Shown: positions 6,986 through 16,364 of the stretch, in pieces | How positions within the stretch are numbered: the stretch's first letter is position 1 | Layout: every line of letters begins with the position of its first letter | From: Gemmatimonadaceae bacterium | GTDB taxonomy: Bacteria > Gemmatimonadota > Gemmatimonadetes > Gemmatimonadales > Gemmatimonadaceae | DNA length: 64,000 nucleotides | Assembly: GCA_040882285.1 (NCBI GenBank) | Contig: JBBEBQ010000007.1 | Coordinates: 86,533 to 150,532, forward strand | Direction: 5' to 3' | Notes under the pieces: generated by a model | Told to the model about the DNA's origin: nothing | Database searches by the model: none | Seen by the model: only the letters and a program-made list of their open reading frames with translations | Program-made: the position numbers and the translations under genes

Positions 6986-9374
6986 CCAGTCGGTGCGCGA
7001 TGTAGTTGGCGTTCAGGATCGCGATCTTCGTCGCGTGCGTCAGCCCTTCCCCGCCCATCATTTGTATGTAAGCCAGCGAGATCGGCAAGATGCTGGCGCT
7101 CCCCCACGGCGCGGCCGAGACTGCGCCGTTGCGCGAGCCGTGCGGCTGCACCACAGGATGACCCGGCAGAAACGGCGCGAGATGCTCGGCCACGCCGATC
7201 GGGCCCATCCCCGGCCCGCCGCCGCCGTGCGGAATGCAGAACGTCTTGTGCAGATTGAGATGACACACATCGGCGCCGAAATCGCCGGGCCGGCACAGCC
7301 CGACCATCGCGTTCATGTTCGCGCCGTCCATGTACACCTGCCCGCCGTGCTCGTGCACGATCCGGCAGATCTCGATCACGCCGCTCTCGAACACGCCGTG
7401 CGTGGACGGATAGGTGATCATCAGCGCGCCGAGATTGGCTTCGTGCGCGGTGGCTTTCGCGCGCAGGTCGCCCACGTCCACGTTGCCGTGCTTGTCGGTC
7501 TTTACCACCACGACCTTCATCCCCGCCATCACGGCGCTAGCGGGATTGGTCCCGTGCGCGGACTGCGGAATGAGACACACGTCGCGATGCGACTCCCCGC
7601 GCGACGCATGGTAGCCGCGAATGGTGAGCAACCCGGCGTACTCGCCCTGCGAGCCGGCGTTGGGCTGCAGCGACACGGCCGCGAAGCCGGTGATCTCCGC
7701 CAGCGCGGACTCCAATAACCGAAACAGCTCGGCGTAGCCCTGCACCTGCTCCAACGGCGCGAACGGGTGCAGCTTCCCGAAGCCGGGCCAGGTGATCGGC
7801 ATCATCTCGGCGGTCGCGTTCAGCTTCATCGTGCAGGAGCCGAGCGGGATCATCGAGTGCACCAGCGACAGGTCGCGCGACTCGAGCGTGTGCAGGTACC
7901 GCAGCAGCTCGGTCTCGGAGCGGTGCGTGTTGAACACCGGATGCGTGAGGAACGGCGTCGCGCGCTTGAACCGCTCGTCGTAGCGCGCGTCCGCTTCGTC
8001 CGCCAGCTCGTCCAGCGTGATCCCCGGCTTCGCCCCGCCGCCGAACACCAGCAGCAGCTCTTCCACGTCCCGCGCGGTCACGGTCTCGTCCAGCGCAACT
8101 ACAATAGAAGAGCCGCCGAGGTGCCGCAGGTTGATCCCGCGCGCGGCCGCGGCCGCGACGATCTCCTCCGCGCCGCCCGAGCCGATCTCGACGCGCACGG
8201 TGTCGAAGAAATCCTCGTGCGCCACGGCGTGCCCCAGCTTCTTCACTCCCGCCGCGAGCAGCGCGGCGAACCCGTGCACGCGCTCGGCGATGCGCGTCAG
8301 ACCCTCGGCGCCGTGATACACGGCGTACATCCCCGCGACCACGGCCAACAGGACCTGCGCGGTGCAGATGTTCGAAGTCGCCTTCTCGCGCCGGATGTGC
8401 TGCTCGCGCGTCTGCAGCGCCATTCGCAGCGCGGGGTTCCCGTCCGCGTCGCGCGACACGCCGATGATCCGCCCCGGGATCTGCCGCTTGTACTCGTCGC
8501 GCGTGGCGAAGAACGCCGCGTGCGGGCCGCCGTAGCCGAGCGGCACGCCGAACCGCTGCGAGTTGCCGACGACGATGTCGGCGCCCCACTCGCCCGGCGG
8601 CGTCAGCAGCACGAGGCTCAGCAGGTCAGCCGCGACGGTGACCAGCGCGTTCGCGACGTGCGCGCGCTCGCACAGCTGCTTGTAGTCGTGCACGGCACCG
8701 TCGGTCGCGGGATACTGCACGAGCACGCCGAACACCTCGGGGCCCGGCTTGAACGTGCGGAAATCTCCCACCTCGATCGTGATCCCGCGCGCCGCCGCGC
8801 GGGTCTGGATCACGTCGATCGTCTGTGGATGACACTCCGACGAGACGAAGAACACTTCCTTGCCCGGCTTGCCGGCGACGCCGTAGCTCATCGACATCGC
8901 TTCCGCGGCCGCGGTCGCCTCGTCCAGCAGCGATGCGTTGGCGATCTCGAGTCCGGTGAGGTCCATCACCATCGTCTGGAAGGTCAGCAGCGCCTCGAGC
9001 CGGCCCTGCGCGATCTCCGCCTGGTACGGCGTGTACGCTGTGTACCAGCCCGGACTCTCCAGGATGTTCCGCTGCAGCACGGGTGGCGTGATGCAGTCGT
9101 GGTAGCCGAGGCCGATGTACGAGCGGAAGACTTTGTTCTTCGCGGCCAGCGCGCGCATGCCCGCAAGCATGGCGTGCTCGCTCAGACCCGCGCCGATGGC
9201 CAGGAGCTCCTTCGCCCGGATGTCGCGGGGGATGACGGCATCTATGAGGTCGTCGAGGGAGGCGTGGCCGAGGGTGGCCAGCATCTTCGCGACATCGGCT
9301 TCACTCGGGCCTACATGGCGGCGGACGAAGTTGTCGAAGCCGGGGAGGGTGCGGGGTCTGGTCTGGGTCGTCAT
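6474..9374 (-). CDS. gcvP: Glycine dehydrogenase (aminomethyl-transferring), P protein
   Basis: 966 codons, the usual length of the fused P1-P2 homodimeric form. Decarboxylates glycine with PLP and passes the aminomethyl group to the lipoyl arm of H protein in the glycine cleavage system. Visible landmarks: N-terminal [27 protein letters not shown], the N-half ending near residue 450, then the C-half with [15 protein letters not shown] and the PLP lysine region [20 protein letters not shown]. The C-terminus is [15 protein letters not shown]. The lipoate genes further right fit its cofactor need; gcvT and gcvH are not in the window. Its 3' end is duplicated at 3135-3646. Confidence 0.97.
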   Translation of the reverse strand: MTTQTRPRTLPGFDNFVRRHVGPSEADVAKMLATLGHASLDDLIDAVIPRDIRAKELLAIGAGLSEHAMLAGMRALAAKNKVFRSYIGLGYHDCITPPVLQRNILESPGWYTAYTPYQAEIAQGRLEALLTFQTMVMDLTGLEIANASLLDEATAAAEAMSMSYGVAGKPGKEVFFVSSECHPQTIDVIQTRAAARGITIEVGDFRTFKPGPEVFGVLVQYPATDGAVHDYKQLCERAHVANALVTVAADLLSLVLLTPPGEWGADIVVGNSQRFGVPLGYGGPHAAFFATRDEYKRQIPGRIIGVSRDADGNPALRMALQTREQHIRREKATSNICTAQVLLAVVAGMYAVYHGAEGLTRIAERVHGFAALLAAGVKKLGHAVAHEDFFDTVRVEIGSGGAEEIVAAAAARGINLRHLGGSSIVVALDETVTARDVEELLLVFGGGAKPGITLDELADEADARYDERFKRATPFLTHPVFNTHRSETELLRYLHTLESRDLSLVHSMIPLGSCTMKLNATAEMMPITWPGFGKLHPFAPLEQVQGYAELFRLLESALAEITGFAAVSLQPNAGSQGEYAGLLTIRGYHASRGESHRDVCLIPQSAHGTNPASAVMAGMKVVVVKTDKHGNVDVGDLRAKATAHEANLGALMITYPSTHGVFESGVIEICRIVHEHGGQVYMDGANMNAMVGLCRPGDFGADVCHLNLHKTFCIPHGGGGPGMGPIGVAEHLAPFLPGHPVVQPHGSRNGAVSAAPWGSASILPISLAYIQMMGGEGLTHATKIAILNANYIAHRLEQHFPVLYRAINGTVAHECIVDTRVVKGASGVEVEDIAKRLMDYGFHAPTVSFPVAGTLMIEPTESESLAELDRFCDAMISIREEIREIEIGTADKQDNVLKNAPHTLERVTATAWTHGYTREQAAFPAEWIRGRKFWPAVARVESAYGDRNLVCSCLPTDAYADAQPGG

Positions 9375-9409
9375 TTACAGGCTTCGAGGCGGGCTAAGGG
9401 GAATCCAAG

Positions 9410-9445
9410 TTTGGAGTGTGGCAGTTTGGAGGGGGGGGTTTGGAG
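9410..9445. repeat. Short TTTGGAG repeat with G-run, upstream of gcvP
   Basis: TTTGGAG occurs at 9410, 9425 and 9439, spaced 15 and 14 bp, close to multiples of seven, and the last two are separated by a run of G. May be a decayed relative of the heptamer elements elsewhere in the window, or a simple-sequence tract in the gcvP leader. Confidence 0.35.
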
Positions 9446-9470
9446 TTTCCGGAGGCTCCGATCCGAAAGC

Positions 9471-9539
9471 CTATAGATCCTCTGGCTTGAGTCCTGTATG
9501 GCGAGCGATGCGAGAGAGCATGCGCGGACCGATCCCTCG
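9471..9539 (-). pseudogene. Possible hicA toxin C-terminal remnant
   Basis: In frame directly after the TAG of the HicB-like gene, 22 codons read RGIGPRMLSRIARHTGLKPE plus two more residues and a stop. This resembles the last helix of HicA mRNA interferases (pattern G-x-L-x-x-I-x-x-x-x-G-L-x-x-E/D). The RNA-binding beta strands and catalytic histidine are absent, so at most it is a relic. The similarity is short and could be chance. Confidence 0.3.
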
Positions 9540-9713
9540 CTATCGTGCTGCTCCGTGTTCAGAACGCTCGGCCAAAACACGCAAAGCCAACGCCTGCACC
9601 TTGGCGACCGCATCGGTCCTGGTGGTGCCGTACGAGGCGGTGCCGGGGAGCGCCTCGACCTCGGCGAGCCAGCGGCCGTCCGTCTCCTGTTCGATCTCGA
9701 TTTTGAACTTCAT
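9540..9713 (-). CDS. HicB-family antitoxin-like protein (orphan)
   Basis: 57 codons from ATG at 9711-9713 (MKFKIEIEQETDGRWLAEVE). This is the HicB partial RNase-H-like fold: a beta strand, then E-x-D-G-R-W-x-A-E-V with LPGTASYGTTRTDAVAKVQA, the classic HicB turn and helix. It lacks a C-terminal DNA-binding domain, as in short HicB proteins. HicB normally neutralises the HicA mRNA interferase; no intact hicA is adjacent. A longer frame extends upstream to 9809, but the conserved domain starts at the internal ATG. Transcribed divergently from the lipoate ligase-like gene. Confidence 0.75.
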   Translation of the reverse strand: MKFKIEIEQETDGRWLAEVEALPGTASYGTTRTDAVAKVQALALRVLAERSEHGAAR

Positions 9714-9814
9714 TCTGCCCGTCCGCGAGAAGAAGGACTGTCCACTAAAATACCCGGAAACCGAACCAAATGCGCCATAGTCCTGAGGCCGCAACCGGGT
9801 ACCATTCACTCCCT

Positions 9815-10624
9815 ATGCTGGAAACGGTGAACGAAAGGCTCGACACCGCGCGACCATATCTCGCCCAGCTGGCGTGGCGGACGCTCCTCACGCCGGCCCT
9901 CTCCGGCCCGGAGAACATGGGGTGCGACACGGCGCTGATGGAACGGGCCCGTTCGACCGGCGAGGCGGTTGTCCGCGTTTACTCCTGGAGCACGCCGACG
10001 CTCTCCTTCGGCCGGAACCAGAGGACCGGAGCGTACGACCGGGAGGCGCTCGCGCGCGCGGGAATCGCAGTCGTGCGCCGCCCCACCGGCGGACGCGCGA
10101 TCCTGCACCACCGCGAGATCACCTACAGCGTGACCGCGCCCGTCGCGCCCGGCGGTTCGATCGCCGCGGAATACGACTGGATCAACGCCTTGCTCCTCCG
10201 CGCGCTGCGCTCGCTCGGCGTCGATGCGGCGATCGCGGCGCGGACGGGCCGCGCGCCCGCGCCCGACGCCAACCCCTGTTTCGCCGAGCCGACCGCCGGC
10301 GAGATCACCCTCGGCGGACGCAAGCTCGTCGGGAGCGCGCAGTACCGCGAGGCCGGCGCCATGCTGCAGCACGGATCGATCCTGATCTCCGACGACCAGT
10401 CGTCGCTGGCGGCGCTCGCGGGCGAGGGCGACACGCCGCCTCCGGCCACGCTGGAGCAGGCCCTCGGCCGCGCTCCCAGGCCGGCGGAGCTGCACGACGC
10501 GCTGCTCGCGGTGATACGGGAAGACGGCATCGAGCCCGCGCCGGTCGCGCAGGCGGAATTGGCGGACTCGGTCACGCGATACGTGCCCGCGTTCGAGGAT
10601 CCGCAATGGACATGGCGCGGGTGA
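9815..10624 (+). CDS. Lipoate-protein ligase A / octanoyltransferase (LplA/LipM) family protein
   Basis: 269 codons from ATG at 9815; an in-frame ATG at 9770 would add 15 residues, and neither start has a clear ribosome site. The BPL/LplA fold is visible: RTLLTPALSGPENMGCDTAL (the family's N-terminal helix with conserved D and A), YSWSTPTLSFGRNQ, RRPTGGRAILHH (lipoate/octanoate loop), EITYSV, then PCFAEPTAGEITLGGRKLVG with the catalytic-type lysine in GGRKLVGSAQYR, and a late AMLQHGSIL. It would load lipoate or octanoate on E2 and H proteins. With lipA and lipB also present it gives a salvage or second route; which reaction it does cannot be decided from sequence alone. Confidence 0.85.
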   Translation: MLETVNERLDTARPYLAQLAWRTLLTPALSGPENMGCDTALMERARSTGEAVVRVYSWSTPTLSFGRNQRTGAYDREALARAGIAVVRRPTGGRAILHHREITYSVTAPVAPGGSIAAEYDWINALLLRALRSLGVDAAIAARTGRAPAPDANPCFAEPTAGEITLGGRKLVGSAQYREAGAMLQHGSILISDDQSSLAALAGEGDTPPPATLEQALGRAPRPAELHDALLAVIREDGIEPAPVAQAELADSVTRYVPAFEDPQWTWRG

Positions 10625-10641
10625 GGCGCAATCTTCCGGCG

Positions 10642-12315
10642 ATGCGATCGATCTTGAAACGCTCCGCAGCCGGCGTCGTCCTCCTGTGCACGTTGAGCGC
10701 GTGCGACCGGCGGGCCGAGTCCGGCGCCGTGACCGGCGGCACGATCGTCGTCGCCGTCGCGGCCGACGTGGACGCGCTGATTCCGCCGTTGGTGACATCC
10801 ACGCAGGGACGGCAGGTCACGGACCTGATCTTCGACCGGCTCGCGGACATCGGCGATTCGCTCAACACCACCGGCGACTACGGCTTCCGGCCGCGGCTCG
10901 CGGAGCGGTGGACGTGGAGCCCGGACTCGCTCCAGATCACGTTCACGCTGAACCCGCTCGCCCGCTGGCACGACGGGCGCGCCGTCACCGCCCGCGACGT
11001 CCGGTTCACGCACCAGCTCTTTCAGGACCCGGAAGTAGCGGCGCCGCTGGCCGCGCTGCTGGCGAACATCGATTCGGTGAGCGCGCCCGATTCGCTCACC
11101 GCGATCTTCTGGTTCAGGGGCCGCTCGCCGCAGCAGTTCTTCGACGCGGTGTACAACCTGCTCATCGTTCCCGAGCATCTGCTCGGCGGCGCGCCGCGCT
11201 CCCAGCTGCGCGGGACGGCGTTCGCGCGGTCGCCTGTCGGAAGCGGCCGCTTCCGTTTCGCGCGCTGGCAGCCGGCGGTCTCGCTGGAAGTCGTAGCCGA
11301 CACCAACAACTACGCCGGCCGGCCGAACATCGACCGCGTGATCTGGACGGTGTCGCCCGATTTCACGACCGCGTCCACCAAGCTGCTAGCCGGTGAGGCG
11401 GACGCGTTCGAGGCCGTGCGGCCCGAAATGATACCGGAGATACAGAAGAACCCCGCGCTCCGGCTGGTCACGTATCCCGGCCTGGAGTACGGCTTCCTTC
11501 AGTTCAACCTGCGCGACCCCCGCCGGCCGTCGCTGCCGCACCCTCTTTTCGGCGACCGCCCGACACGCGTCGCAATATCGGCGGCGCTGGACCGTGCGGC
11601 GCTCGTGCGCAACGTATTCGACACTCTCGCGACCGTGGCCATCGGTCCGACCGTGCGGGGCTACGTCGGAGCCGATCCCACCCTGCCGCGGATCGGGTAC
11701 GACTCCGCGCTGGCCAACGCGGTGCTCGACTCTCTCGGATGGAGACGCGGGCGCGACGGCGTGCGCACGCGCGGGGGACGGCAGCTCGCGTTCTCCATCG
11801 TCACTCCGACGTCGAGCCGGAACAGGGGTAGGATGGCCGTGCTGATTCAGGAGCAGCTGCGCGGGATCGGCGTAGCGGTGGAGATCGAGTCGCTGGACAA
11901 CGCGGCGTTCCTGACGAAAATGAGGGATCGCTCGTTCGATGCAGCGCTCGGCGGCTGGCGGCTGGATCCCGCGCCGGGAATCAGACAGACGTGGGGAACC
12001 GCCGGATCCCGCGCACCCGGCGGAACCAACTTCGGGTCCTACGAGAGTCCGGAGTTCGACCTGCACGTGGACAGCGCGCTGTCCACGATGGACCCCGTGG
12101 AGGCGCACGCGCACATGCGCCGCGCGTACGAGGTGATCATCCGGGACGCGCCCGCGGTGTGGCTGTACGAGCCGCTCTCGATGCTCGCGCTGCACAGCCG
12201 CATCCGGCCCGGCGTTCTGCGGCGGGACGCTTGGTGGGCGCATCTCGCGGATTGGACGATCGACCCCGACGCGCGACTGCCGCGCGACAATATCGGTCTG
12301 ACTCCGACGCCGTGA
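10642..12315 (+). CDS. ABC transporter substrate-binding lipoprotein, SBP_bac_5 (OppA/DppA) family
   Basis: 557 codons from ATG at 10642, chosen because it directly precedes a signal peptide with lipobox LCTLSAC; in-frame ATGs at 10606 and 10612 would lengthen the N-terminus. The mature protein begins CDRRAESGAVTGGTIVVAV. Typical cluster-C features: LIFDRLADIGDS, LAERWTWSPDSLQITFTLNPLA with ARWHDGRAVTARDVRFTHQL, and SPVGSGRFRFARW. Captures oligo- or dipeptides in the periplasm for the permease genes immediately downstream (stop at 12315, next start 12317). Confidence 0.92.
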   Translation: MRSILKRSAAGVVLLCTLSACDRRAESGAVTGGTIVVAVAADVDALIPPLVTSTQGRQVTDLIFDRLADIGDSLNTTGDYGFRPRLAERWTWSPDSLQITFTLNPLARWHDGRAVTARDVRFTHQLFQDPEVAAPLAALLANIDSVSAPDSLTAIFWFRGRSPQQFFDAVYNLLIVPEHLLGGAPRSQLRGTAFARSPVGSGRFRFARWQPAVSLEVVADTNNYAGRPNIDRVIWTVSPDFTTASTKLLAGEADAFEAVRPEMIPEIQKNPALRLVTYPGLEYGFLQFNLRDPRRPSLPHPLFGDRPTRVAISAALDRAALVRNVFDTLATVAIGPTVRGYVGADPTLPRIGYDSALANAVLDSLGWRRGRDGVRTRGGRQLAFSIVTPTSSRNRGRMAVLIQEQLRGIGVAVEIESLDNAAFLTKMRDRSFDAALGGWRLDPAPGIRQTWGTAGSRAPGGTNFGSYESPEFDLHVDSALSTMDPVEAHAHMRRAYEVIIRDAPAVWLYEPLSMLALHSRIRPGVLRRDAWWAHLADWTIDPDARLPRDNIGLTPTP

Positions 12316-12316
12316 C

Positions 12317-13288
12317 GTGATCGCGTTCCTACTGCGTCGCGCCGTCCATACGCTCGTAGTAGTCGCCGCAGTCGCAACGCTCGTTTTCGTCCTGATTCAC
12401 GCGGCCCCCGGCGATCCCTTCGCCGGCTCGCTCGACAACCCGAACGTCACCGAGGAAGTGCGCGCGCGCTGGCGCGCGTCGTACGGGCTCGACCAGCCCC
12501 TCCCGGTACAATACGGCCGCTACCTTGCGCGCCTCGCCCGGGGAGATCTCGGCTGGTCCTTCTCGCGGCAGCAGCCGGTGAGCGCGGTGATCGGCGATTC
12601 GCTCCCGCGCACGCTGCTGCTCGTGGGGCTCGCGCTGGTGTTCGCGTTCGGCGCGGGAGTCGCGCTCGCGCTCGCGCAGACGCGCAGGCGCGGGCGGCCG
12701 TTCGATCGCGTCGCCGGCGGGCTGTCGCTTGTCCTGCTCTCGATGCCCGACTTCTGGCTCGGACTCCTGCTGCTGCTCGTCTTCAGCTACTGGATCCCCC
12801 TGTTCCCCGTCGGCGGAATGACGGACGTGGTGGAGTACCCGTATCTCGGCGCCGGCGCGCGCCTGCTCGACCGCGCGCACCACATCGTCCTCCCGCTCGC
12901 CACTCTCGTTCTCGCGGCGGCCGCCGCCGTCGCGCGCTACCAGCGCGCGGCGCTGCTCGAAGTGCTGCCGCGCGATTACATCCGATCCGCGCGCGCGAAG
13001 GGCGTGGACGAGCGCGCCGTCGTCCGCCGGCACGCGCTGCGCAACGCGCTGATGCCGGCCATCACGCTGCTCGGCACCAGCCTGCCGGCGCTGGTCGGCG
13101 GCGTGGTGTTCGTCGAGAAGGTCTTTTCCTGGCCGGGAATGGGACTCGTGGCCGTAGACGCCGTCTCCTCGCGCGACTACCCGCTGGTGCTGGCGGTCGT
13201 GATCGTCGGCACCGTGGTCGTGGCGGCGGGAAATCTTCTGGCGGACGTGTTGTATCGCGTGGCCGATCCCAGGCTGCGCGATGGCTGA
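12317..13288 (+). CDS. Peptide ABC transporter permease, OppB/DppB type
   Basis: 323 codons, GTG start one base after the preceding stop. Binding-protein-dependent permease with an N-terminal helix (LLRRAVHTLVVVAAVATLVFVL), a periplasmic loop with HAAPGDPFAGSLDNPN, and about five further helices. The EAA loop is visible as DYIRSARAKGVDERAVVRRHALRNALMP (key residues R, A-K-G, RNA), which contacts the ATPase. Forms a heterodimer with the next gene product. Translationally coupled: the next start at 13281 lies inside its 3' end. Confidence 0.93.
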   Translation: MIAFLLRRAVHTLVVVAAVATLVFVLIHAAPGDPFAGSLDNPNVTEEVRARWRASYGLDQPLPVQYGRYLARLARGDLGWSFSRQQPVSAVIGDSLPRTLLLVGLALVFAFGAGVALALAQTRRRGRPFDRVAGGLSLVLLSMPDFWLGLLLLLVFSYWIPLFPVGGMTDVVEYPYLGAGARLLDRAHHIVLPLATLVLAAAAAVARYQRAALLEVLPRDYIRSARAKGVDERAVVRRHALRNALMPAITLLGTSLPALVGGVVFVEKVFSWPGMGLVAVDAVSSRDYPLVLAVVIVGTVVVAAGNLLADVLYRVADPRLRDG

Positions 13289-14141
13289 GCGGCCGCTCGC
13301 GGTGCCGGCGCCGCGCCCGATGCGGATGGGCACGAGGGTGGCGGTCGCCGCTCTCGCCGTCATCGTGCTCGCAGCGGTGGCGGCTCCGTTGATCGCCCCG
13401 TACGACCCCTTCGCCCAGCCCGACATCGTCGGCGGCAACATCCTGCCGCCGACGCCGGAACATCCGCTGGGGACCGACCAGTTCAGCCGCGACGTGCTGA
13501 GCAGGGTGCTGTTCGGCGCGCGGGTCTCGCTGCTGGTCGGACTGCTGGCCACCACTGTGGCCGTGACCGTCGGGACTGCCTGGGGTCTCGCCGCGGGGTA
13601 CGTCGGCGGCGTGGTGGACGAGATCATGATGCGCCTGGTGGACGCCCTGATGTCCATCCCGCGCGTCCTGCTCGTGCTGGCGCTCGTGGCGCTGTGGGGG
13701 CGGATGTCCACTACGGGGCTGGTGCTCCTGCTGGGGCTCACGGGCTGGTTCCAGCTCAGCCGCCTGGTGCGCGCCGAAGTGCTGACGGCGCGGGAAACGG
13801 ACTATGTGGCCTCGGCCCGGGCGCTGGGCGCGCACGACTTTCGCATCGCGGTCCGCCATGTGCTCCCGAACGTGCTCCCGCCCATTATCGTTTTTGCGAC
13901 GATCGGACTCGGCAACGTCATCGTGCTCGAGGCGGGACTCTCCTACCTGGGGTTCGGGATACAGCCTCCGATTCCGAGCTGGGGCAACATGATCCGCGAC
14001 GGCTCCGAGCTGATGACGGCGGCGTGGTGGATCTCCCTCTTTCCGGGCCTTGCCATAGTGGCGACGGTGGTGGCGGTGAACGCTCTGGGCGACGGACTCC
14101 GGCAGGCGCTCGGACACACGGACAGCTACGCGCATGAGTAG
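13281..14141 (+). CDS. Peptide ABC transporter permease, OppC/DppC type
   Basis: 286 codons, ATG overlapping the oppB-like gene by 8 bp. N-terminal helix (VAVAALAVIVLAAVAAPLIAP), the family motif HPLGTDQFSRDVLSRVLFGARVSL, about five more helices and an EAA loop with VASARALGAHDFRIAVRHVLPN. Second half of the inner-membrane channel. Overlaps the ATPase gene by 8 bp, so the whole transporter is probably one transcript with coupled translation. Confidence 0.93.
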   Translation: MAERPLAVPAPRPMRMGTRVAVAALAVIVLAAVAAPLIAPYDPFAQPDIVGGNILPPTPEHPLGTDQFSRDVLSRVLFGARVSLLVGLLATTVAVTVGTAWGLAAGYVGGVVDEIMMRLVDALMSIPRVLLVLALVALWGRMSTTGLVLLLGLTGWFQLSRLVRAEVLTARETDYVASARALGAHDFRIAVRHVLPNVLPPIIVFATIGLGNVIVLEAGLSYLGFGIQPPIPSWGNMIRDGSELMTAAWWISLFPGLAIVATVVAVNALGDGLRQALGHTDSYAHE

Positions 14142-15168
14142 TCCGCTCCTCACCGTGAAGGACCTGCGCACGTACTTCTATCTCGGCGGCGACGCCGTGG
14201 CGCGCTCGGTGGACGGCGTGTCCTTCAGCATCGACGCGGGCGAGACGGTCGGGATCGTCGGCGAATCGGGGTGCGGCAAATCGGTGACCGCGCTCTCGAT
14301 CATGCGGCTGATCCGCTCCCCCGGCAGAGTCGAGCCGGGGAGCAGGATCGAGTTCGACGGCAAGGACCTGATCGCGCTCGACGAGGAATCCATGCGGCGG
14401 ATCCGCGGCAACCGGATCGCCATGATCTTCCAGGAGCCGATGTCCGCGCTGAACCCCGTGTTCACGGTCGGCGACCAGATCGCCGAAGTCGCGCGGATTC
14501 ACGCGGGCGCGACACGGCGCGAGGCGTGGAAGAAGGCCGTGGAGATGCTCGGGCTCACCGGCATCCCCGCGCCCGACCGGCGGGCGAAGCAGTACCCGCA
14601 TCAGCTCTCCGGCGGAATGCGCCAGCGCGTGCTGATCGCGATGGCGCTGGTGATGAACCCGGCGCTCATCATCGCGGACGAGCCGACGACGGCGCTCGAC
14701 GTGACGATCCAGGCGCAGATCCTCGAGCTGCTGCGCGACGTGCAGCAGAAGTTCGGCACCGCCGTGCTGCTGATCACGCACGACCTCGGCGTGATCGCGG
14801 AGATGACGCAGCGCGTCATCGTGATGTACGGCGGCGAGGTGGTGGAGCAGACGTCCACGCCCGAGCTGTTCACGTCCGCGCACCATCCGTACTCCGAGGG
14901 GCTGCTGCACGCCATGCCGCGGGTCGGCGACAAGCGCGAGCGGCTGAACGTGATTCCCGGCACGGTGCCGCCGCCGACCGCGTGGCCAAGCGGCTGCCGC
15001 TTTCACGACCGGTGCAAGTACTCGTGGGAGCGCGCGGAGCGCGAGCACCCGCCGCTATACACCATCGCGCCCGGTCATGTGAGCCGCTGTCATCTGGCCG
15101 AGGAGCCGCAGCGGCGGAACGAGCCGCACAGGCCGCTCGTCGCGCGGCGGAGGATCGACGCGTCATGA
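14134..15168 (+). CDS. Peptide ABC transporter ATP-binding protein, OppD/DppD type
   Basis: 344 codons, ATG. Walker [13 protein letters not shown] (~residue 45), Q-loop [15 protein letters not shown] signature LSGGMRQRV, Walker [14 protein letters not shown] and switch ITHDLG. The C-terminal Opp/Dpp extension contains [20 protein letters not shown] with cysteines typical of the oligopeptide-transporter C-terminal domain, which in some members binds an Fe-S cluster. Cytoplasmic; pairs with the next ATPase. Confidence 0.94.
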   Translation: MSSPLLTVKDLRTYFYLGGDAVARSVDGVSFSIDAGETVGIVGESGCGKSVTALSIMRLIRSPGRVEPGSRIEFDGKDLIALDEESMRRIRGNRIAMIFQEPMSALNPVFTVGDQIAEVARIHAGATRREAWKKAVEMLGLTGIPAPDRRAKQYPHQLSGGMRQRVLIAMALVMNPALIIADEPTTALDVTIQAQILELLRDVQQKFGTAVLLITHDLGVIAEMTQRVIVMYGGEVVEQTSTPELFTSAHHPYSEGLLHAMPRVGDKRERLNVIPGTVPPPTAWPSGCRFHDRCKYSWERAEREHPPLYTIAPGHVSRCHLAEEPQRRNEPHRPLVARRRIDAS

Positions 15169-16241
15169 CCGCCGCGTCAGTCGGAAACGGTCAGCCGCTG
15201 CTGTCGGTGCGGAACCTGACGAAGGCGTTCCGCTCGCGGAAAGGGCTGCTCGGGCCGGCCGAGGTCGTGTACGCGGTCAACGACGTGTCGTTCGACGTGT
15301 ACGACGGCGAGACGCTCGCGATCGTCGGCGAATCCGGCTGCGGCAAGACGACCACCGGCCGCTCGATTCTCCGCCTGATCGAGCCGACGTCGGGAGAAAT
15401 CACATTCGCCGGCCAGAACGTGGCGGATCTGAAAGGCGGCGCGCTCCGGCGGATGCGGCGCGAGATGCAGATAATCTTCCAGGATCCGTTCTCCTCGCTG
15501 AATCCGCGCATGACCGTGGGCGCAATCATCCGCGAGGGGATGCTGATCCACGGCCTCGCTACCCGCGCGGAAGCGGACAAGCGGGCCGGCGCCCTGCTCG
15601 AGGAAGTAGGCTTGCGCGCTGAGTACGCGTCGCGCTATCCGCACGAGTTTTCCGGCGGCCAGCGCCAGCGGATCGGCGTCGCCCGGGCGCTGTCCGTGGA
15701 GCCGCGGCTGATAATCTGCGACGAGCCGGTATCCGCGCTCGACGTGTCGGTGCAGGCGCAGGTGATCAACCTGCTGCAGGACCTGCAGCGGGAGCGCAGC
15801 CTCACCTACATCTTCATCGCGCACGACCTGTCGGTGGTCGAGCACATCGCCGACCGCGTCGCCGTGATGTATCTCGGCAAGATCGTAGAGCTGGGCCGGT
15901 CCGAGGCGCTGTTCAGCCGGCCGCTCATGCCGTACACGCAAGCGTTGCTCTCCGCGGCTCCCGTGCCGGATCCGGCGCGCAGGCGCGAGCGCATCGTGCT
16001 GCAGGGCGACGTCCCCTCCCCCGCGAACCTTCCGAGCGGCTGCGTGTTCCACCCGCGCTGCCACCACCCCGCCAGGGACGAGGCGTGCGGGAAGATCGCC
16101 CCGCCGCTCGAGGAGAAGGAGGCCGGCCACTTCGCCGCGTGCATCAAGCAGCCGCCAACCAAGGTGACCTGGGAGGAGCAGCAACGTGCCGGTGGCGTGC
16201 ATGAGCCCAGGCGGTATCTTCCCGTGGCGGCGCTGCACTGA
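15165..16241 (+). CDS. Peptide ABC transporter ATP-binding protein, OppF/DppF type
   Basis: 358 codons, ATG overlapping the previous stop (ATGA). Walker [15 protein letters not shown]-loop [16 protein letters not shown], signature [15 protein letters not shown], Walker [15 protein letters not shown], switch [14 protein letters not shown], and a C-terminal [20 protein letters not shown] cysteine segment. Completes a five-gene peptide importer. The operon ends here: a TTGGCT heptamer element starts six bases after the stop, followed by a second, unrelated type of peptide transporter. Confidence 0.94.
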   Translation: MTAASVGNGQPLLSVRNLTKAFRSRKGLLGPAEVVYAVNDVSFDVYDGETLAIVGESGCGKTTTGRSILRLIEPTSGEITFAGQNVADLKGGALRRMRREMQIIFQDPFSSLNPRMTVGAIIREGMLIHGLATRAEADKRAGALLEEVGLRAEYASRYPHEFSGGQRQRIGVARALSVEPRLIICDEPVSALDVSVQAQVINLLQDLQRERSLTYIFIAHDLSVVEHIADRVAVMYLGKIVELGRSEALFSRPLMPYTQALLSAAPVPDPARRRERIVLQGDVPSPANLPSGCVFHPRCHHPARDEACGKIAPPLEEKEAGHFAACIKQPPTKVTWEEQQRAGGVHEPRRYLPVAALH

Positions 16242-16246
16242 ATTCA

Positions 16247-16352
16247 GCTATTGGCTGTTGGCTATTGGCTATTGGCAACGGCCGAAAACCATTTGGAACC
16301 GATTGCAGCACGAAGTAAGAAGGCCAACAGCCAACAGCCAACAGCTAACAGC
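16247..16352. repeat. Heptamer element, family 1 (TTGGCTA/G), inverted arms
   Basis: Left arm 16247-16276 is tandem TATTGGC/TGTTGGC units; centre ~45 bp of non-repetitive DNA; right arm 16322-16352 is the inverse, CCAACAG units. Arms can pair into a ~28 bp hairpin. Sits between the ABC transporter and the POT gene, ending 12 bp before the POT start codon. Confidence 0.9.
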
Positions 16353-16364
16353 GGGGTTCCATTC

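Noticed and set aside
7767..9476. A 569-codon plus-strand frame opposite gcvP
   Set aside because: Shadow of the conserved gcvP frame; no recognisable domain and a biased composition.
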